64,000 nucleotides of DNA from Alphaproteobacteria bacterium (GCA_020443075.1 JAGRIU010000049.1:49148-113147), one strand, 5' to 3'. Shown: positions 27,761 to 36,786, counted from the first letter of the stretch. Numbers and translations are program-made. The notes: generated by a model not told the origin, from the sequence alone.

Positions 27761-29035
27761 TCAATGGTTTTTCCGGAGTTTTTCCGGTTCCGCAATTTTA
27801 AGCGGTTGTTTTTTCCAAATTTTCAGATAGGTCGTAAAAAAGAGGTATGGGCCTAGACCAAAGGGGCCGATGATATCGACTTCGGTGATGGAGCGCAGAG
27901 TAAACATGATGGCGATGCCGAGGCTGAAGATGATTTCCGGGCTTAGCTTTTTTGTAAGAGCTAGATATAGAGAGCGGACGAATGTTGAGAGCATTAGAAA
28001 GGCCATGGTGATGGTTCCGAAAATGCCCAGTTCGATCTGAGATTCCAGATACAGGTTATGGAAGTGGAAGCCTTGTGTTTTTTCAAAGTGGGATTGATGC
28101 CATAAAAGCTGGGCATCCGGGTTTTCGGGGAGCCAGAAGGCTCTGTAGCCATAGCCGCCTAAAGGACGTTCGGCTGCTCTTTGCAGGCCCTCGCTCCAAA
28201 GCCATGTCCGGCCTGTTAGTGTGGGTTCCTTGCCAAAAAATTCAAGGATTTTGCTGAAGACGGGGAGTTCCGATCCGACAATAAAGACTATTAGCCCTAT
28301 GCCGCTTAATATGCAGAGTGAGAACACAAGAATTCTCAGGCCCGGGGGGAAGCGTCCGAGAATGATGATGGCGCTGCAGCCCGCCAGCATTAGGGTGCTG
28401 GAAATGATCGACGTGGTTGAGTGGCTCATGAGTAGGCTTATGAGTGTCAGGATTAGCGCGGAGGCGTAGAATGCTTTGAGCTTCCACGTATCTTTCGAGA
28501 GCAAAAGCGAAAAAGCGCCGATCAGCCCGGCTGATGCAAAATATCCGACAACATTTTTATTGCCGAAATATCCTTTGAGTGCGTGTTCACCGGTGGCGTA
28601 AATGTCCATGTAATTGCCGCTGAGCAGCGTAATGAGCAAGGTGAGAAAGAGGCTTATTGTTAGAGCTTTTATAAAGGTTTCGAAGCGGACTGTTTGGCTG
28701 ATGATGGACAGGCATGTCAGCATCGAGAGGAACAATATGCTGTTGTACAGGCTGGTTGCCGGTGCATTCGACCAAAGAGTCGAGACTAAAGACAGTCCGC
28801 CCAAAAACCAGAGGACTGTGCCGGCTGTGGTTGGTTTGAGCGTCAGGCGGTTTTGATGGACAATGTGAGGTAGCCAGAGGGCATATAAAATTAGAATGGG
28901 CCAGATTTTGAAAAGGGGACCGAAGGCGACGATCAGGGTCGAAATACATATGAACGCGATTGCTTTTCCCTCGGGAAACCAGGGCGTTGGTTCTTCTTCG
29001 GCTGTGGTGGTGAAAACGGGGGGAGTATGTCTCAT
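27761..29035 (-). CDS. O-antigen ligase/polymerase-like membrane protein (WaaL/Wzy family)
   Basis: A 424-residue protein with about eleven hydrophobic segments and one large periplasmic loop (about 255-330). The loop carries GRTWLWSEGLQRAAERPLGGYGYRAFW and LWHQSHFEKTQGFHFHNLYLESQIELG, the RxxxW...H.N.xL pattern of the Wzy_C family. Such proteins polymerise or ligate O-antigen at the periplasmic face. The two roles cannot be separated by sequence alone. It begins just downstream of tRNA-Val. Confidence 0.85.
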   Translation of the reverse strand: MRHTPPVFTTTAEEEPTPWFPEGKAIAFICISTLIVAFGPLFKIWPILILYALWLPHIVHQNRLTLKPTTAGTVLWFLGGLSLVSTLWSNAPATSLYNSILFLSMLTCLSIISQTVRFETFIKALTISLFLTLLITLLSGNYMDIYATGEHALKGYFGNKNVVGYFASAGLIGAFSLLLSKDTWKLKAFYASALILTLISLLMSHSTTSIISSTLMLAGCSAIIILGRFPPGLRILVFSLCILSGIGLIVFIVGSELPVFSKILEFFGKEPTLTGRTWLWSEGLQRAAERPLGGYGYRAFWLPENPDAQLLWHQSHFEKTQGFHFHNLYLESQIELGIFGTITMAFLMLSTFVRSLYLALTKKLSPEIIFSLGIAIMFTLRSITEVDIIGPFGLGPYLFFTTYLKIWKKQPLKIAEPEKLRKNH

Positions 29036-29054
29036 CGCTGAGTCGATCGGAAAA

Positions 29055-29129
29055 TGGTGGGCGGTACTGGGATTGAACCAGTGACCCCTTGCGTGTCGAG
29101 CAAGTGCTCTACCGCTGAGCTAACCGCCC
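29055..29129 (-). tRNA. tRNA-Val (GAC)
   Basis: A full cloverleaf on the minus strand with 7-bp acceptor stem GGGCGGT/ACCGCCC. The D arm contains AGCTCAGCGGTAGAGC. The anticodon stem CTTGC/GCAAG has loop TCGACAC (anticodon GAC), and the T arm is CTGGTTCAATCCCAG. Discriminator A and an encoded CCA end follow. Length is 75 bases including CCA. Confidence 0.97.
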
Positions 29130-29210
29130 ATTCTTTAAAGGCTTTGCGGTATATAACGGGTATCACTACCTATTATCGGCGCTGAATGCAAGCGGGAAAA
29201 TCGGAAAACG

Positions 29211-30080
29211 TTAATTCGGGGATGGTGTTGTGTCTGCCGCGGTTACTTTTAGGCCGGCCGGATTTTCTCCGCAGGCGCTAATCGGTACGCCTGGGGCTAT
29301 GAGACCGGCCTCTGCCATGTAATCCGGCGGCGGGGTGTTTTCGAAGCGGGTTGTTATGATTTCGCTGGTTGTCGGTAAGTTTGTTTTTTCATAGGGATGA
29401 TTTGGATATGCTGTAATAAAATATTGGTAAGCATGCTTATCGGCCTGTCCGCTTGTAATGTCGTCATATACTTTTTCCAGTACGTCCATCATCCGCGAGC
29501 GCGTGTTTTTTGAGTCAATCAGTGTTACGGGTGGTTCGGAAGGGAAGTTTTGTCCATAAAGGACCGCCTGGGTGTCGAAAAGGGCGTTGTCGGCAATGGG
29601 CATGCCTATAATCGTCATTTGCTGGTGCGCAAACGTATCGTCCAGGAACGCTTTCAATATTGCTCTTATTCTTTTTATGCGCTGCGGATCGGTGTCTATA
29701 TTTCTGAACGTGCTTGCATCACCTAGCTTTACAAATAAGTCTTGTGTTTGTTCATGTATGAGTCTCAGGCGGCCGAGAACATTTGGTCTATATTTCCTGT
29801 CGGAGGGCAATAGCGGTGTGTCAGGGTTTTGGCAATTGTAGCGTTCGAGGTCTAAGGCAAAGCGCGCCCGGCAGTATTCTGCAGCGCGACGGCCGAAAAC
29901 TTCACCGGCGTTGCTGATCCATTTCATGTCTTCTTCGTAGGTGGCCCAAGGGTTTTCTTGTGGTTTTTGCGGGGCGTTATCCGAGCAGCCGAAGATAGCG
30001 GCCAAGGGCGCTAGCGCGAGTGCCGCAGTTATGCGGCGGCGGGTTAAATCCGGCTGTGGGTTATGTGTCTTGTTGCTCAT
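29211..30080 (-). CDS. Predicted lipoprotein, unknown function
   Basis: A 289-residue protein with a twin-arginine-like lipoprotein signal (LTRRRITAALALAPLAAIFGC, lipidated Cys32). The body is helical, with two possible disulphide cysteines (YCRARFALDLERYNC), and the tail is Pro/Thr-rich. No family is recognised. It stands between tRNA-Val and cpdR without close operon contacts. Confidence 0.7.
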   Translation of the reverse strand: MSNKTHNPQPDLTRRRITAALALAPLAAIFGCSDNAPQKPQENPWATYEEDMKWISNAGEVFGRRAAEYCRARFALDLERYNCQNPDTPLLPSDRKYRPNVLGRLRLIHEQTQDLFVKLGDASTFRNIDTDPQRIKRIRAILKAFLDDTFAHQQMTIIGMPIADNALFDTQAVLYGQNFPSEPPVTLIDSKNTRSRMMDVLEKVYDDITSGQADKHAYQYFITAYPNHPYEKTNLPTTSEIITTRFENTPPPDYMAEAGLIAPGVPISACGENPAGLKVTAADTTPSPN

Positions 30081-30156
30081 CGCTTTCGACCTGTTTTTGA
30101 AGACGGACGCAGCGTATTCCCTTTTGCATAATTTTGCAAGTTTTTCTGCTTGTGAC

Positions 30157-30540
30157 TTATATGGTCTTTTTTTGCGGGGTATTCAATATGCGTTCGACCT
30201 GTTCCACGAGATCATTGAGGTGGAACGGTTTGGACAGGATTTTGGTTTCTTTGGGGTCGATGTCGTTATGGCCGACGGCTACGGCGGAAAAGCCCGTGAT
30301 GAACATGACTTTTAGGCCGGGGCTGAGGGCTGTGGCTTTTTTCGAGAGTTCGAAGCCGTCCATGCCGGGCATGACAATATCGCTGAGCAAGAGATCGTAG
30401 CCCGCCGGGTTTTCTTCCAGCGCTTTATAGGCTTGTAGGCCGTCATGGGTGATGGTTGGGGTGTGCCCGGCCTTTTCCAGTGCTATTTTTAGGAAGTTGC
30501 ACATGGATTCGTCGTCTTCTGCAATTAAGATATTGGCCAT
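30157..30540 (-). CDS. cpdR: Single-domain response regulator, CpdR type
   Basis: A 127-residue receiver domain without an output domain. Acidic pocket Asp9-Asp10, phospho-acceptor Asp54 (LLSDIVMPGMDGFEL), Thr in MFITGFSAVAV and Lys in LSKPFHLNDLV are all present. SDIVMPGMDG, MFITGFSAVA and SKPFHL match alphaproteobacterial CpdR, the adaptor that brings substrates such as CtrA-pathway proteins to ClpXP when unphosphorylated and is controlled by CckA-ChpT. The next gene starts nearly adjacent on the same strand. Other CheY-like roles remain possible. Confidence 0.85.
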   Translation of the reverse strand: MANILIAEDDESMCNFLKIALEKAGHTPTITHDGLQAYKALEENPAGYDLLLSDIVMPGMDGFELSKKATALSPGLKVMFITGFSAVAVGHNDIDPKETKILSKPFHLNDLVEQVERILNTPQKKTI

Positions 30541-30543
30541 TTT

Positions 30544-31620
30544 TTATCCGTCCTGATTTTTTAATTTTTTCGGGGGCCGTAAAATTGCCTCTTCAAACTG
30601 GTCGGCGGCCTTTTCCCATGTATAATTCTTATGAGCGTGTTGTGCACGCTTTTCTTTTGCTTCGATTTGTAGCGCTTTTTGCGCGGCTTGGCCAATATTT
30701 TCTTCACATAAGACGCCCATAAAGTCTTCAGTGATGATGTCTTTGGGGCCGGTGACGTTATAGGCGGCGACCGGCAGGCCGGAGGCGAGGGCTTCGATGA
30801 GGACAATGCCGAAGGTGTCAGTGCGCGAGGGGAAGGTGAAGACATCGGCGGCGCGGTAACAGGCGGCCAGTTCTTGTCCCGTTTTGGGGCCGAGGAAGTG
30901 GGCCCTCGGGTATTTGCGTTTGAGGGTTTCGAGGGCCGGGCCGCTGCCGATCAGGACTTTTGATCCCGGCCAGTCCATGTCCAGCATGTCTTCGATGTTT
31001 TTTTCTATGGCGATGCGTCCGACATAGAGGGCGATGGGGCCGGGGATACCATCCAGCGGATTGCTTTCGCTTTCTTGAGGTGTTGGCGAGAAGAGCGAGA
31101 GGTTGATGCCGCGCGTCAGGAATACAAAGCGGTTTTGAAAGCCCCATTGCCGCAATTCATCGGCGAGGCTTTGTGTGGCGACCATGATGAGTTTAGCTGG
31201 CGCGTGGAAGCGGCGCATGCCTTTGCGGGCTATTGTTTGAACGGGCTTATAGAGCGGTTTGAAAAGCCGGGCAGCGCGTTTGGCGATGTAGTCGGGGAAG
31301 TGCGTGTGGTAAGAGCTGGAAAAGCCGCGTCCGTGCTTTCGGCAATAACGCCGCGCCGCCCAGCCCATAGGGCCTTCGGTGGCGATATGGATTTCGTCCG
31401 GGCGCATCTCGTTGATGATTTTTTCTATGGTTTTATACGGGGCGATAGCCAGTTCGATTTCTCTGTAGCCCGGTAAAGGGATGCGACGCGGCATGTCGCG
31501 CGGGCCGATGATTTTGACTTCGTGACCGCGTTTTTCCAGTTCTTCGCCGATATGTTCGTAGGTGCGGACGACGCCGTTTATTTGCGGGTGCCATGCATCT
31601 GTGATGACGATGAGTTTCAT
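30544..31620 (-). CDS. Glycosyltransferase family 4
   Basis: A 358-residue GT-B glycosyltransferase. The start KLIVITDAWHPQINGVVRTYEHIGEEL is typical of the mannosyl- and sulfoquinovosyl-type branch of GT4. YVGRIAIEKNIEDML and the C-terminal nucleotide-sugar motif FPSRTDTFGIVLIEALASGLPVAA follow; the first acidic residue of the E-x7-E motif is Asp. It may glycosylate a lipid such as diacylglycerol or a phosphatidylinositol-like acceptor, but the substrate is not set by sequence. The stop is 3 bases from the cpdR start. Confidence 0.87.
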   Translation of the reverse strand: MKLIVITDAWHPQINGVVRTYEHIGEELEKRGHEVKIIGPRDMPRRIPLPGYREIELAIAPYKTIEKIINEMRPDEIHIATEGPMGWAARRYCRKHGRGFSSSYHTHFPDYIAKRAARLFKPLYKPVQTIARKGMRRFHAPAKLIMVATQSLADELRQWGFQNRFVFLTRGINLSLFSPTPQESESNPLDGIPGPIALYVGRIAIEKNIEDMLDMDWPGSKVLIGSGPALETLKRKYPRAHFLGPKTGQELAACYRAADVFTFPSRTDTFGIVLIEALASGLPVAAYNVTGPKDIITEDFMGVLCEENIGQAAQKALQIEAKEKRAQHAHKNYTWEKAADQFEEAILRPPKKLKNQDG

Positions 31621-31718
31621 GAACGGCTTTGTATTGTTTTTACGGGTCTTTTAATGGCACAATGCGTTTTGTTATTTACCTTTTCATTCTATAGGCAGAG
31701 TGCCGGGCATTCAAAACC

Positions 31719-33158
31719 ATGATCAAGGCCACCCACAGATTTTTAGTCTTAAGCGCTGTGTTTTTAGCGCTGTTTTTCTCCAGTGAGGCGGTGTTAGCGC
31801 AGCGCTGTGATGCTGATTACGAGCAGATCATTACTTTTCGCAGCCCGGATATGGGCTCTTATTCCGTTTGGGATACGGTTTTCGGGGATGAGGACAAGCA
31901 CGAGCTTTTTCAAAGTGCTTTACAGCTCGAGGATGGCGATGTGCTGGCTTTGGGTTTGCGTTATGCGCGGGCCGGAAAGGATGCGCAGGAAGGCGTGCAA
32001 AAAGAGCAGCAAATTCCGGCCGAGTTGATTTTGGCGCAGGTGCGCCCCAATGGGCGGGTGCGCTGGCGTCAGTTTCACCGGATTGAGGGTTTGATTTCAG
32101 TGGTGAAATTGCTGGCGGTCGAGGACGGTTATCTGGTTTTAGGAAACCGTCGGCAGGCTCAAAACGGCAAGCCTGTGATCTGGATGGGGCTTTTTGACTC
32201 TCTTGGCGGGTTGAAAAGCCAGAGTGATATTTCCGGTGCTGCGGGAGATCTGGCCTATGATATAACGCCGTGGCGGCGTTTGAATGCCAAGGGTCAGCCT
32301 TATTTATCGTATCTTGTGGCGGCGCTCGCACCGGATACGCCTTCGTCTGCGCGGCTTTATACGCTGAATTCCAAGCGGCAAGTGGCATCGCGGCAGGATT
32401 TTGTGACGGGCCGTGAAAACCGTATTTTATCGCTTTATCCGTTAGAGGATGAGGAGGCCGTGCTGGCGAGCGGCTATGATTACGAGGATGAGCGCAAAAG
32501 CGGCTGGATACTGCGTTTGAACAAGGATGGCGGGATTGACTGGCAGCAGCTTTATCCGCGCGGAGCCGGGGCCGAGGTGGTGAAGGTCAAGCCGTATAAA
32601 AAGGACTATCTGATCGCTGTGGGGACGGCGGCTCCGGCTGTGGATGGCGGCAAGCAAGCCGGATGGGTGATGTTGTTGCGTGCGGATAACGGGGAACTTA
32701 TCTGGCAGCGCTATTTTACCGGGGCGCTGGAGTTTTTAGGGCGCGATGTGTTGATAAGCCCGGACGGGCTGATTTCCGTGCTTCTGGACGGGGTGCTGCC
32801 GGAGGATAACGAGGATGAAAGTCTTCAGGAGCACGTGCGGCTGGTGACGCTTAATCCGCGTGGGGTGATGTTTTCGGCCGATTCCTACTTTAATGGCGAA
32901 GGGACGGATGCGATTGGTTTGCTGGAAGGGGTGCGTGGGCAGCGCATTATCATCGGGGCGACGGATATGGTGCATACGATTGAGGATGCCAGCATGGCGG
33001 CCAAGGCTCCTGAAGGGGTGGGTGCCGGCACGCCGGACAGTACTCAGGCAGAGGCTGCGGTTAAGGTTTTGCGCAGCCGTGATGGATGGTTGGCGGCGGC
33101 GGTGCCTACGGATGCCTATGATGATCCGTGCGTTAAACAATATCCGGTTGTGAAGTAG
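31719..33158 (+). CDS. Secreted beta-propeller-like protein, unknown function
   Basis: A 479-residue protein with a clear signal peptide (cleavage near AVLAQ, about residue 28). Many short strand repeats of the type LEDGDVLALGLRYA, AVEDGYLVLGNRR, EDEEAVLASGYDYEDERKSGWILRLNKDGGIDWQQLY and VKPYKKDYLIAVGTA resemble blades of a PQQ/Kelch-like propeller. A low-complexity Ala/Gly/Glu stretch lies near 420. It is probably periplasmic or surface-exposed. The rluD gene starts 24 bases after its stop. Nothing indicates a ligand. Confidence 0.75.
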   Translation: MIKATHRFLVLSAVFLALFFSSEAVLAQRCDADYEQIITFRSPDMGSYSVWDTVFGDEDKHELFQSALQLEDGDVLALGLRYARAGKDAQEGVQKEQQIPAELILAQVRPNGRVRWRQFHRIEGLISVVKLLAVEDGYLVLGNRRQAQNGKPVIWMGLFDSLGGLKSQSDISGAAGDLAYDITPWRRLNAKGQPYLSYLVAALAPDTPSSARLYTLNSKRQVASRQDFVTGRENRILSLYPLEDEEAVLASGYDYEDERKSGWILRLNKDGGIDWQQLYPRGAGAEVVKVKPYKKDYLIAVGTAAPAVDGGKQAGWVMLLRADNGELIWQRYFTGALEFLGRDVLISPDGLISVLLDGVLPEDNEDESLQEHVRLVTLNPRGVMFSADSYFNGEGTDAIGLLEGVRGQRIIIGATDMVHTIEDASMAAKAPEGVGAGTPDSTQAEAAVKVLRSRDGWLAAAVPTDAYDDPCVKQYPVVK

Positions 33159-33182
33159 ATGAAGGAAGCCGGAGAAGTCTTA

Positions 33183-34157
33183 ATGGAAACGAGACGTTTT
33201 GTTATTTTGCCTGAGCTTGCGGGCGGGCGTTTTGATAAGGCTTTGAGTGATTTAGATAGCGATCTTACGCGGTCACGTGCGCAAAGTCTGATTAAGGACG
33301 GGCGTGTGTCTTTGAACGGTTTGGTCTGCCGTGATGTTTCGCGCAAGCTTTTGGCGGGCGAAGTTATGGTCGTTGAATTTCCAGAGGCCGCTCCCGCCGA
33401 ACCGCAGCCTGAAGATATTCCTTTGGATATTGTTTATGAAGATGATGACTTGCTGGTGATTAACAAACCGGCTGGGCTGGTGGTGCATCCGGGGGCAGGC
33501 AATGTCAGCGGGACTCTGGTGAATGCGTTGTTGCATCATTGCGCGGGCAGTCTGTCCGGGATTGGCGGGGTGGCGCGTCCGGGGATCGTGCACAGGCTGG
33601 ATAAGGATACCAGCGGTTTGATGGTGGCGGCGAAGAATGATAAAGCGCATCAGGGATTGGCGGCGCAACTTGAGGATCGGAGTTTGAGCCGGGTTTATCA
33701 GGCGCTGGTTTTGGGTGTTCCGATGCCGCCGCAGGGGGTGATTGACCAGCCGATGGGGCGAGATCCGCATAATCGCTTGAAAATGGTGATCCGGCGGCGC
33801 GGCGGGAAGGACGCGCGGACGCATTATCGTACCGAAAAGACTTACGGCGGGGCGTGTACGCTTGTTGAATGCAGGCTGGAGAGTGGGCGGACGCATCAGA
33901 TTCGTGTGCATATGGCTTCGATCAAGCATCCGTTGATTGGCGATCTGCTGTATGGACCGCAGCCGACTGCGGTTCAAAGCGCGCTGAAAAAAGGCGGATA
34001 TGATGAGGCTGTCGTGCAGGCTTGTCTTGATTTTCCTCGGCAGGCTTTGCATGCGCGGCAGATTTCTTTTATTCATCCGGTGAGTGGGGAGCCTCTGTCT
34101 TTCGAGGTATCTGCACCTAAGGATTTGTATAACATATTGAAAATGCTTGATAAATAA
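33183..34157 (+). CDS. rluD: Ribosomal large-subunit pseudouridine synthase, RluD type
   Basis: A 324-residue protein with an N-terminal S4 RNA-binding domain (about 12-60) and a pseudouridine synthase domain. The catalytic motif is HRLDKDTSGLM with Asp140. The ECRLESGRTHQIRVHMASIKHPLIGD block is also present. RluD modifies positions in helix 69 of 23S rRNA. ATG 33183 was chosen because GGAG precedes it and the protein then lines up with RluD starts; ATG 33159 is the alternative. The sequence alone does not exclude an RluA/C paralogue. Confidence 0.9.
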   Translation: METRRFVILPELAGGRFDKALSDLDSDLTRSRAQSLIKDGRVSLNGLVCRDVSRKLLAGEVMVVEFPEAAPAEPQPEDIPLDIVYEDDDLLVINKPAGLVVHPGAGNVSGTLVNALLHHCAGSLSGIGGVARPGIVHRLDKDTSGLMVAAKNDKAHQGLAAQLEDRSLSRVYQALVLGVPMPPQGVIDQPMGRDPHNRLKMVIRRRGGKDARTHYRTEKTYGGACTLVECRLESGRTHQIRVHMASIKHPLIGDLLYGPQPTAVQSALKKGGYDEAVVQACLDFPRQALHARQISFIHPVSGEPLSFEVSAPKDLYNILKMLDK

Positions 34158-34175
34158 TACTTAAATCACATTTAC

Positions 34176-34187
34176 ATAAAATTTTAG
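34176..34187. promoter_or_regulatory. AT palindrome, variant copy (ATAAAATTTTAG)
   Basis: One mismatch from the 12-base palindrome found at 34207-34218, in the same TTTACATAAAATTTTA context and 31 bases upstream, close to three helical turns. This spacing suits cooperative binding on one face of DNA. Confidence 0.3.
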
Positions 34188-34196
34188 ATAAATTCC

Positions 34197-34223
34197 TTGC
34201 ATTTACATAAAATTTTATATATT
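34197..34223 (+). promoter_or_regulatory. Candidate promoter overlapping an AT palindrome
   Basis: The -35 TTGCAT (34197-34202) and -10 TATATT (34218-34223) are separated by 15 bases. The palindrome ATAAAATTTTAT (34207-34218) fills the spacer, a classical operator position for a repressor. It would drive the candidate small RNA that ends at the terminator at 34479. Confidence 0.35.
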
Positions 34224-34229
34224 CTAAAA

Positions 34230-34479
34230 CTATAAGGCCAGTGCAGTGCGATGGGGATTACAAAAACAATAAATCGCCGGTCATGACATAAGAAAAAGTG
34301 AGCGACCTAAAATAAGCAGGCAGGCAAACGCCGGGAGTAGACGGGTAGGGAGACGTCAATAATTTAGTGAGTGTGTTTTAATTTTTATCTTCTTTAAAAA
34401 GTTTTGTATCAGTTTTTAACCCAATTATTTCATCCGATCTGGTACTAATCAGGCCCCTCACGGGGCCTTCTTTTTTTTT
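34230..34479 (+). ncRNA. Candidate small RNA, unknown class
   Basis: A roughly 250-base stretch between a promoter-like pair and a strong terminator, with no plausible reading frame. The first half is purine-rich and more GC-rich than its surroundings (GGCAGGCAAACGCCGGG near 34317, then GGGTAGGGAG). The second half is U-rich. It does not fit the conserved cores of RNase P, 4.5S or 6S RNA that I could check by eye. It could instead be a long 3' UTR of rluD. Confidence 0.3.
34451..34479 (+). terminator. Strong Rho-independent terminator
   Basis: The perfect arms AGGCCCC and GGGGCCT enclose a four-base TCAC loop, and TC plus nine T follow. It lies about 290 bases past the rluD stop, so it probably ends a separate transcript and is less likely to serve rluD itself. 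Confidence 0.92.
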
Positions 34480-34602
34480 ATAGTCTTCTGTCTTTTCGAT
34501 CTGACAGTGTTATTCATCGCTTGCGTAGTTTTTTTCTACGCGGCGCTCTTCATGCCTTGTCAAATTAAAAATCCGTTTGACTATTATGGGTTCTGGTTAT
34601 TT

Positions 34603-36618
34603 TTATTCCTTAATGTCTTGCCAATGGGCGGTGATGTGACGCATTGAGAAGGGCGCTGTCAGATCGTAGAGGGGGAGCGGGTTTTCCAGTTTTTGCCCGA
34701 TGTTTTTGTTGAACTGGGTGGCGAAAATATCCGCGTTTGTGTTTTGGGGCAGGTATTTAATGTTCCCCAAAGGCATGGATAGGCGCAGGCCCTGTATGGT
34801 GTTTGTTTCGCCGCCGAACAGGTCGTGCTCATTCTGGTTGGAGGCGGTGATGAATCCTTCGAGTTTTACACCGTTTTTGAAGTTTTTTTGCAGGCCCAGC
34901 GTTACGCCTTTGTCATGGCCGAGATATTGGCCGAGGCTGGCTTTGGCGGTGAGGTCCCAGCCGGGAATGTCATACCAGCCGTTGATAAAGCCTGAAAACA
35001 GGTGTTGATTTTTAAAGTCGAGATTGAGCGGGCTTGTGGGGTCGCGTTTATAGGCCAGCCAGCTTTCAGCGCCCAAGGCCCAGCGCGCGTTGTAGGGGCG
35101 GTAAAGAATTTCTCCGCCCGCGCCGGCATACATTTCTTCGAGGTATCCGGCGTTTATGCTCGTGTGCAGATTGGAGGAGAAGCTATGTGTGGCGTTCAGA
35201 AATGCTGTATCCAGCGCGAGACGTTTAGCGGCGAACAGATGTTCATTGGCGCGGAGATCCGAGCGTCCGGCCGGATTGAGCAGGGGAATGTTTTGCAGAT
35301 GATTGGACAGGTTGAGGCGCAGGCTGGCGAAGCTGTTTAGAAAACCGAAGGCTGAGGGGCCTTGGGTTCCGGCGGTTAGGCTGCTGCGCTCCAGTAATGT
35401 GGCTTCTTTTTCCGATATGCCCATTTTTGTTTGCAGCGATACGCGGAATTCCTTGATCAGGCGCTGGGTCCATGACGGGCGATTGGTGGTCGGGGTTTGG
35501 CCGGGTGTATTGCCTTCGAACTCGGTTTCGTGCCAGATTTCTTCGGCGCTTTTACTTTGCAAATGCTCGTTGATCATATGGATTTGCGGGCCGCGCAGGC
35601 CGAGAACGCGCGGGATAAAGCTTACGCTTTTTTCTTTTGTTTGGGAGAGTGCGTATCGTAATTGCTGCGGTGTGTTGTGTGTACGGAGTATTTCTATATC
35701 GGCCGGTTTTCCGGCCTCTATATTTGCTTTGTAATACACAACGCTGTGTTTTGATTTTGAGGTGTCTGCGTTTTTAACCGGCCAGTCTTCGAGGTTGCCG
35801 TTGAAGGATAAGCGAGCCATGATTTTATTTGTGCCTTGCATACCGATGCCGAAATTGGCCCAAGGCGCGGGGCGGTAGTTGAGGCCGACGGACCAAGGGG
35901 CCGGGGCTTTGTAGTCACTGGTGAGGCGTTCGGCGCTGTAGTTATCGGCGCCGTAATCGAGTTTTAGGGATAGGCCGTTCCAAGGTGTGTGGTATTCAAG
36001 GCCGCCGAACAGGCCAATATCTTCGCCTGTGAACCAGTTTGTCGGACCGTTGGCGTTTTCACTTAAGAAATTCCTGTCTTTGTCGAAGTGTTTGGATAGG
36101 ACGCTGAGCGGGTTTTTAAGATGCGCGGCGCTGCCCATGCGGCCCCAGCCCAGTCCGGCGGTAAAGTCAAAGTTTCCGTAGCGTTTGGAGGCGGCGATGT
36201 ATTCGGCGGCCAGGCGCTTGTGGCCGATGGCCGATTGCAGGCCAAGCGCGATTTCCGGGCGGGCGCGGCTTTCTTCGATCAGGCGAATTTTAGTGTCTAT
36301 GCCGGGGTAGAGGCGCTTGGCGCTGTTTTTCAGGCTGGATATTTCAGCGCTTTGGCGCAAGGAGAGCGAGAAAGCGGGGGCGAATTGAAAGCTCAGCCAG
36401 CTATGGGCATACGGATCGGCGTAGCTGACGCCGGCGCGCAGGGTTCCGGGGGTATCCATGCGGGCGCTGGGGACGGTGTTCAGGCCCAGCGGGCCATAGA
36501 GCGTAGGGGATGCGGGAAGGTTTTCTGCTTGGCCCGTTCCAGCCGTTCCAGCAAGGAGTACGGCGCACGTAAAGGCCAAATAAAATTTTCTGAAAACCGG
36601 TTTTTGTGCTGTGAGCAT
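34603..36618 (-). CDS. YjbH-family outer-membrane protein
   Basis: A 671-residue protein with a signal peptide (cleavage near GQAEN, about 31). The start of the mature chain is SPTLYGPLGLNTVPSARMDTPGTLRAGVSYADPYAHSWL-like, matching the YjbH/WbfB family of lipoprotein-linked outer-membrane barrel proteins tied to exopolysaccharide export. Many alternating strands and a C-terminal barrel-like region (GLQKNFKNGVKLEGFITASNQNEHDLFGGETNTIQGLRLSMPLG) support an outer-membrane location. The usual partners yjbE/F/G are not beside it. It may serve the polysaccharide made by the genes 7-10 kb upstream, which is inference. Confidence 0.83.
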   Translation of the reverse strand: MLTAQKPVFRKFYLAFTCAVLLAGTAGTGQAENLPASPTLYGPLGLNTVPSARMDTPGTLRAGVSYADPYAHSWLSFQFAPAFSLSLRQSAEISSLKNSAKRLYPGIDTKIRLIEESRARPEIALGLQSAIGHKRLAAEYIAASKRYGNFDFTAGLGWGRMGSAAHLKNPLSVLSKHFDKDRNFLSENANGPTNWFTGEDIGLFGGLEYHTPWNGLSLKLDYGADNYSAERLTSDYKAPAPWSVGLNYRPAPWANFGIGMQGTNKIMARLSFNGNLEDWPVKNADTSKSKHSVVYYKANIEAGKPADIEILRTHNTPQQLRYALSQTKEKSVSFIPRVLGLRGPQIHMINEHLQSKSAEEIWHETEFEGNTPGQTPTTNRPSWTQRLIKEFRVSLQTKMGISEKEATLLERSSLTAGTQGPSAFGFLNSFASLRLNLSNHLQNIPLLNPAGRSDLRANEHLFAAKRLALDTAFLNATHSFSSNLHTSINAGYLEEMYAGAGGEILYRPYNARWALGAESWLAYKRDPTSPLNLDFKNQHLFSGFINGWYDIPGWDLTAKASLGQYLGHDKGVTLGLQKNFKNGVKLEGFITASNQNEHDLFGGETNTIQGLRLSMPLGNIKYLPQNTNADIFATQFNKNIGQKLENPLPLYDLTAPFSMRHITAHWQDIKE

Positions 36619-36786
36619 TGGGAATAATCAGATGCTTCAAGGCGTTTTGGGGAAGCGTGAGCACGCATGTATGATTGTCTGTGATGCTGCCATGCAAGTA
36701 AAGCGATTATTACCTGTTGTGTTTTGATATTAATTCGGGTTAAATAAACCTTAGGTTGTTCTCTGTGTCGGGTAAGGGGGCAGATA

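Larger units (their letters stand above)
34158..34602. other. Intergenic region between rluD and the YjbH-like gene
   Basis: About 445 bases without a protein gene. It holds two AT palindromes 31 bases apart, a promoter-like pair, an unassigned G/A-rich transcribed-looking stretch and a strong terminator on the plus strand at 34451-34479. The remaining 120 bases are AT-rich with no recognised feature. Confidence 0.7.

Noticed and set aside
34230..34450. Possible c-di-GMP riboswitch or RNase P RNA
   Set aside because: GGCAAAC and GGGTAGGGAG were suggestive, but the conserved cores of these RNAs are not present in the needed order.
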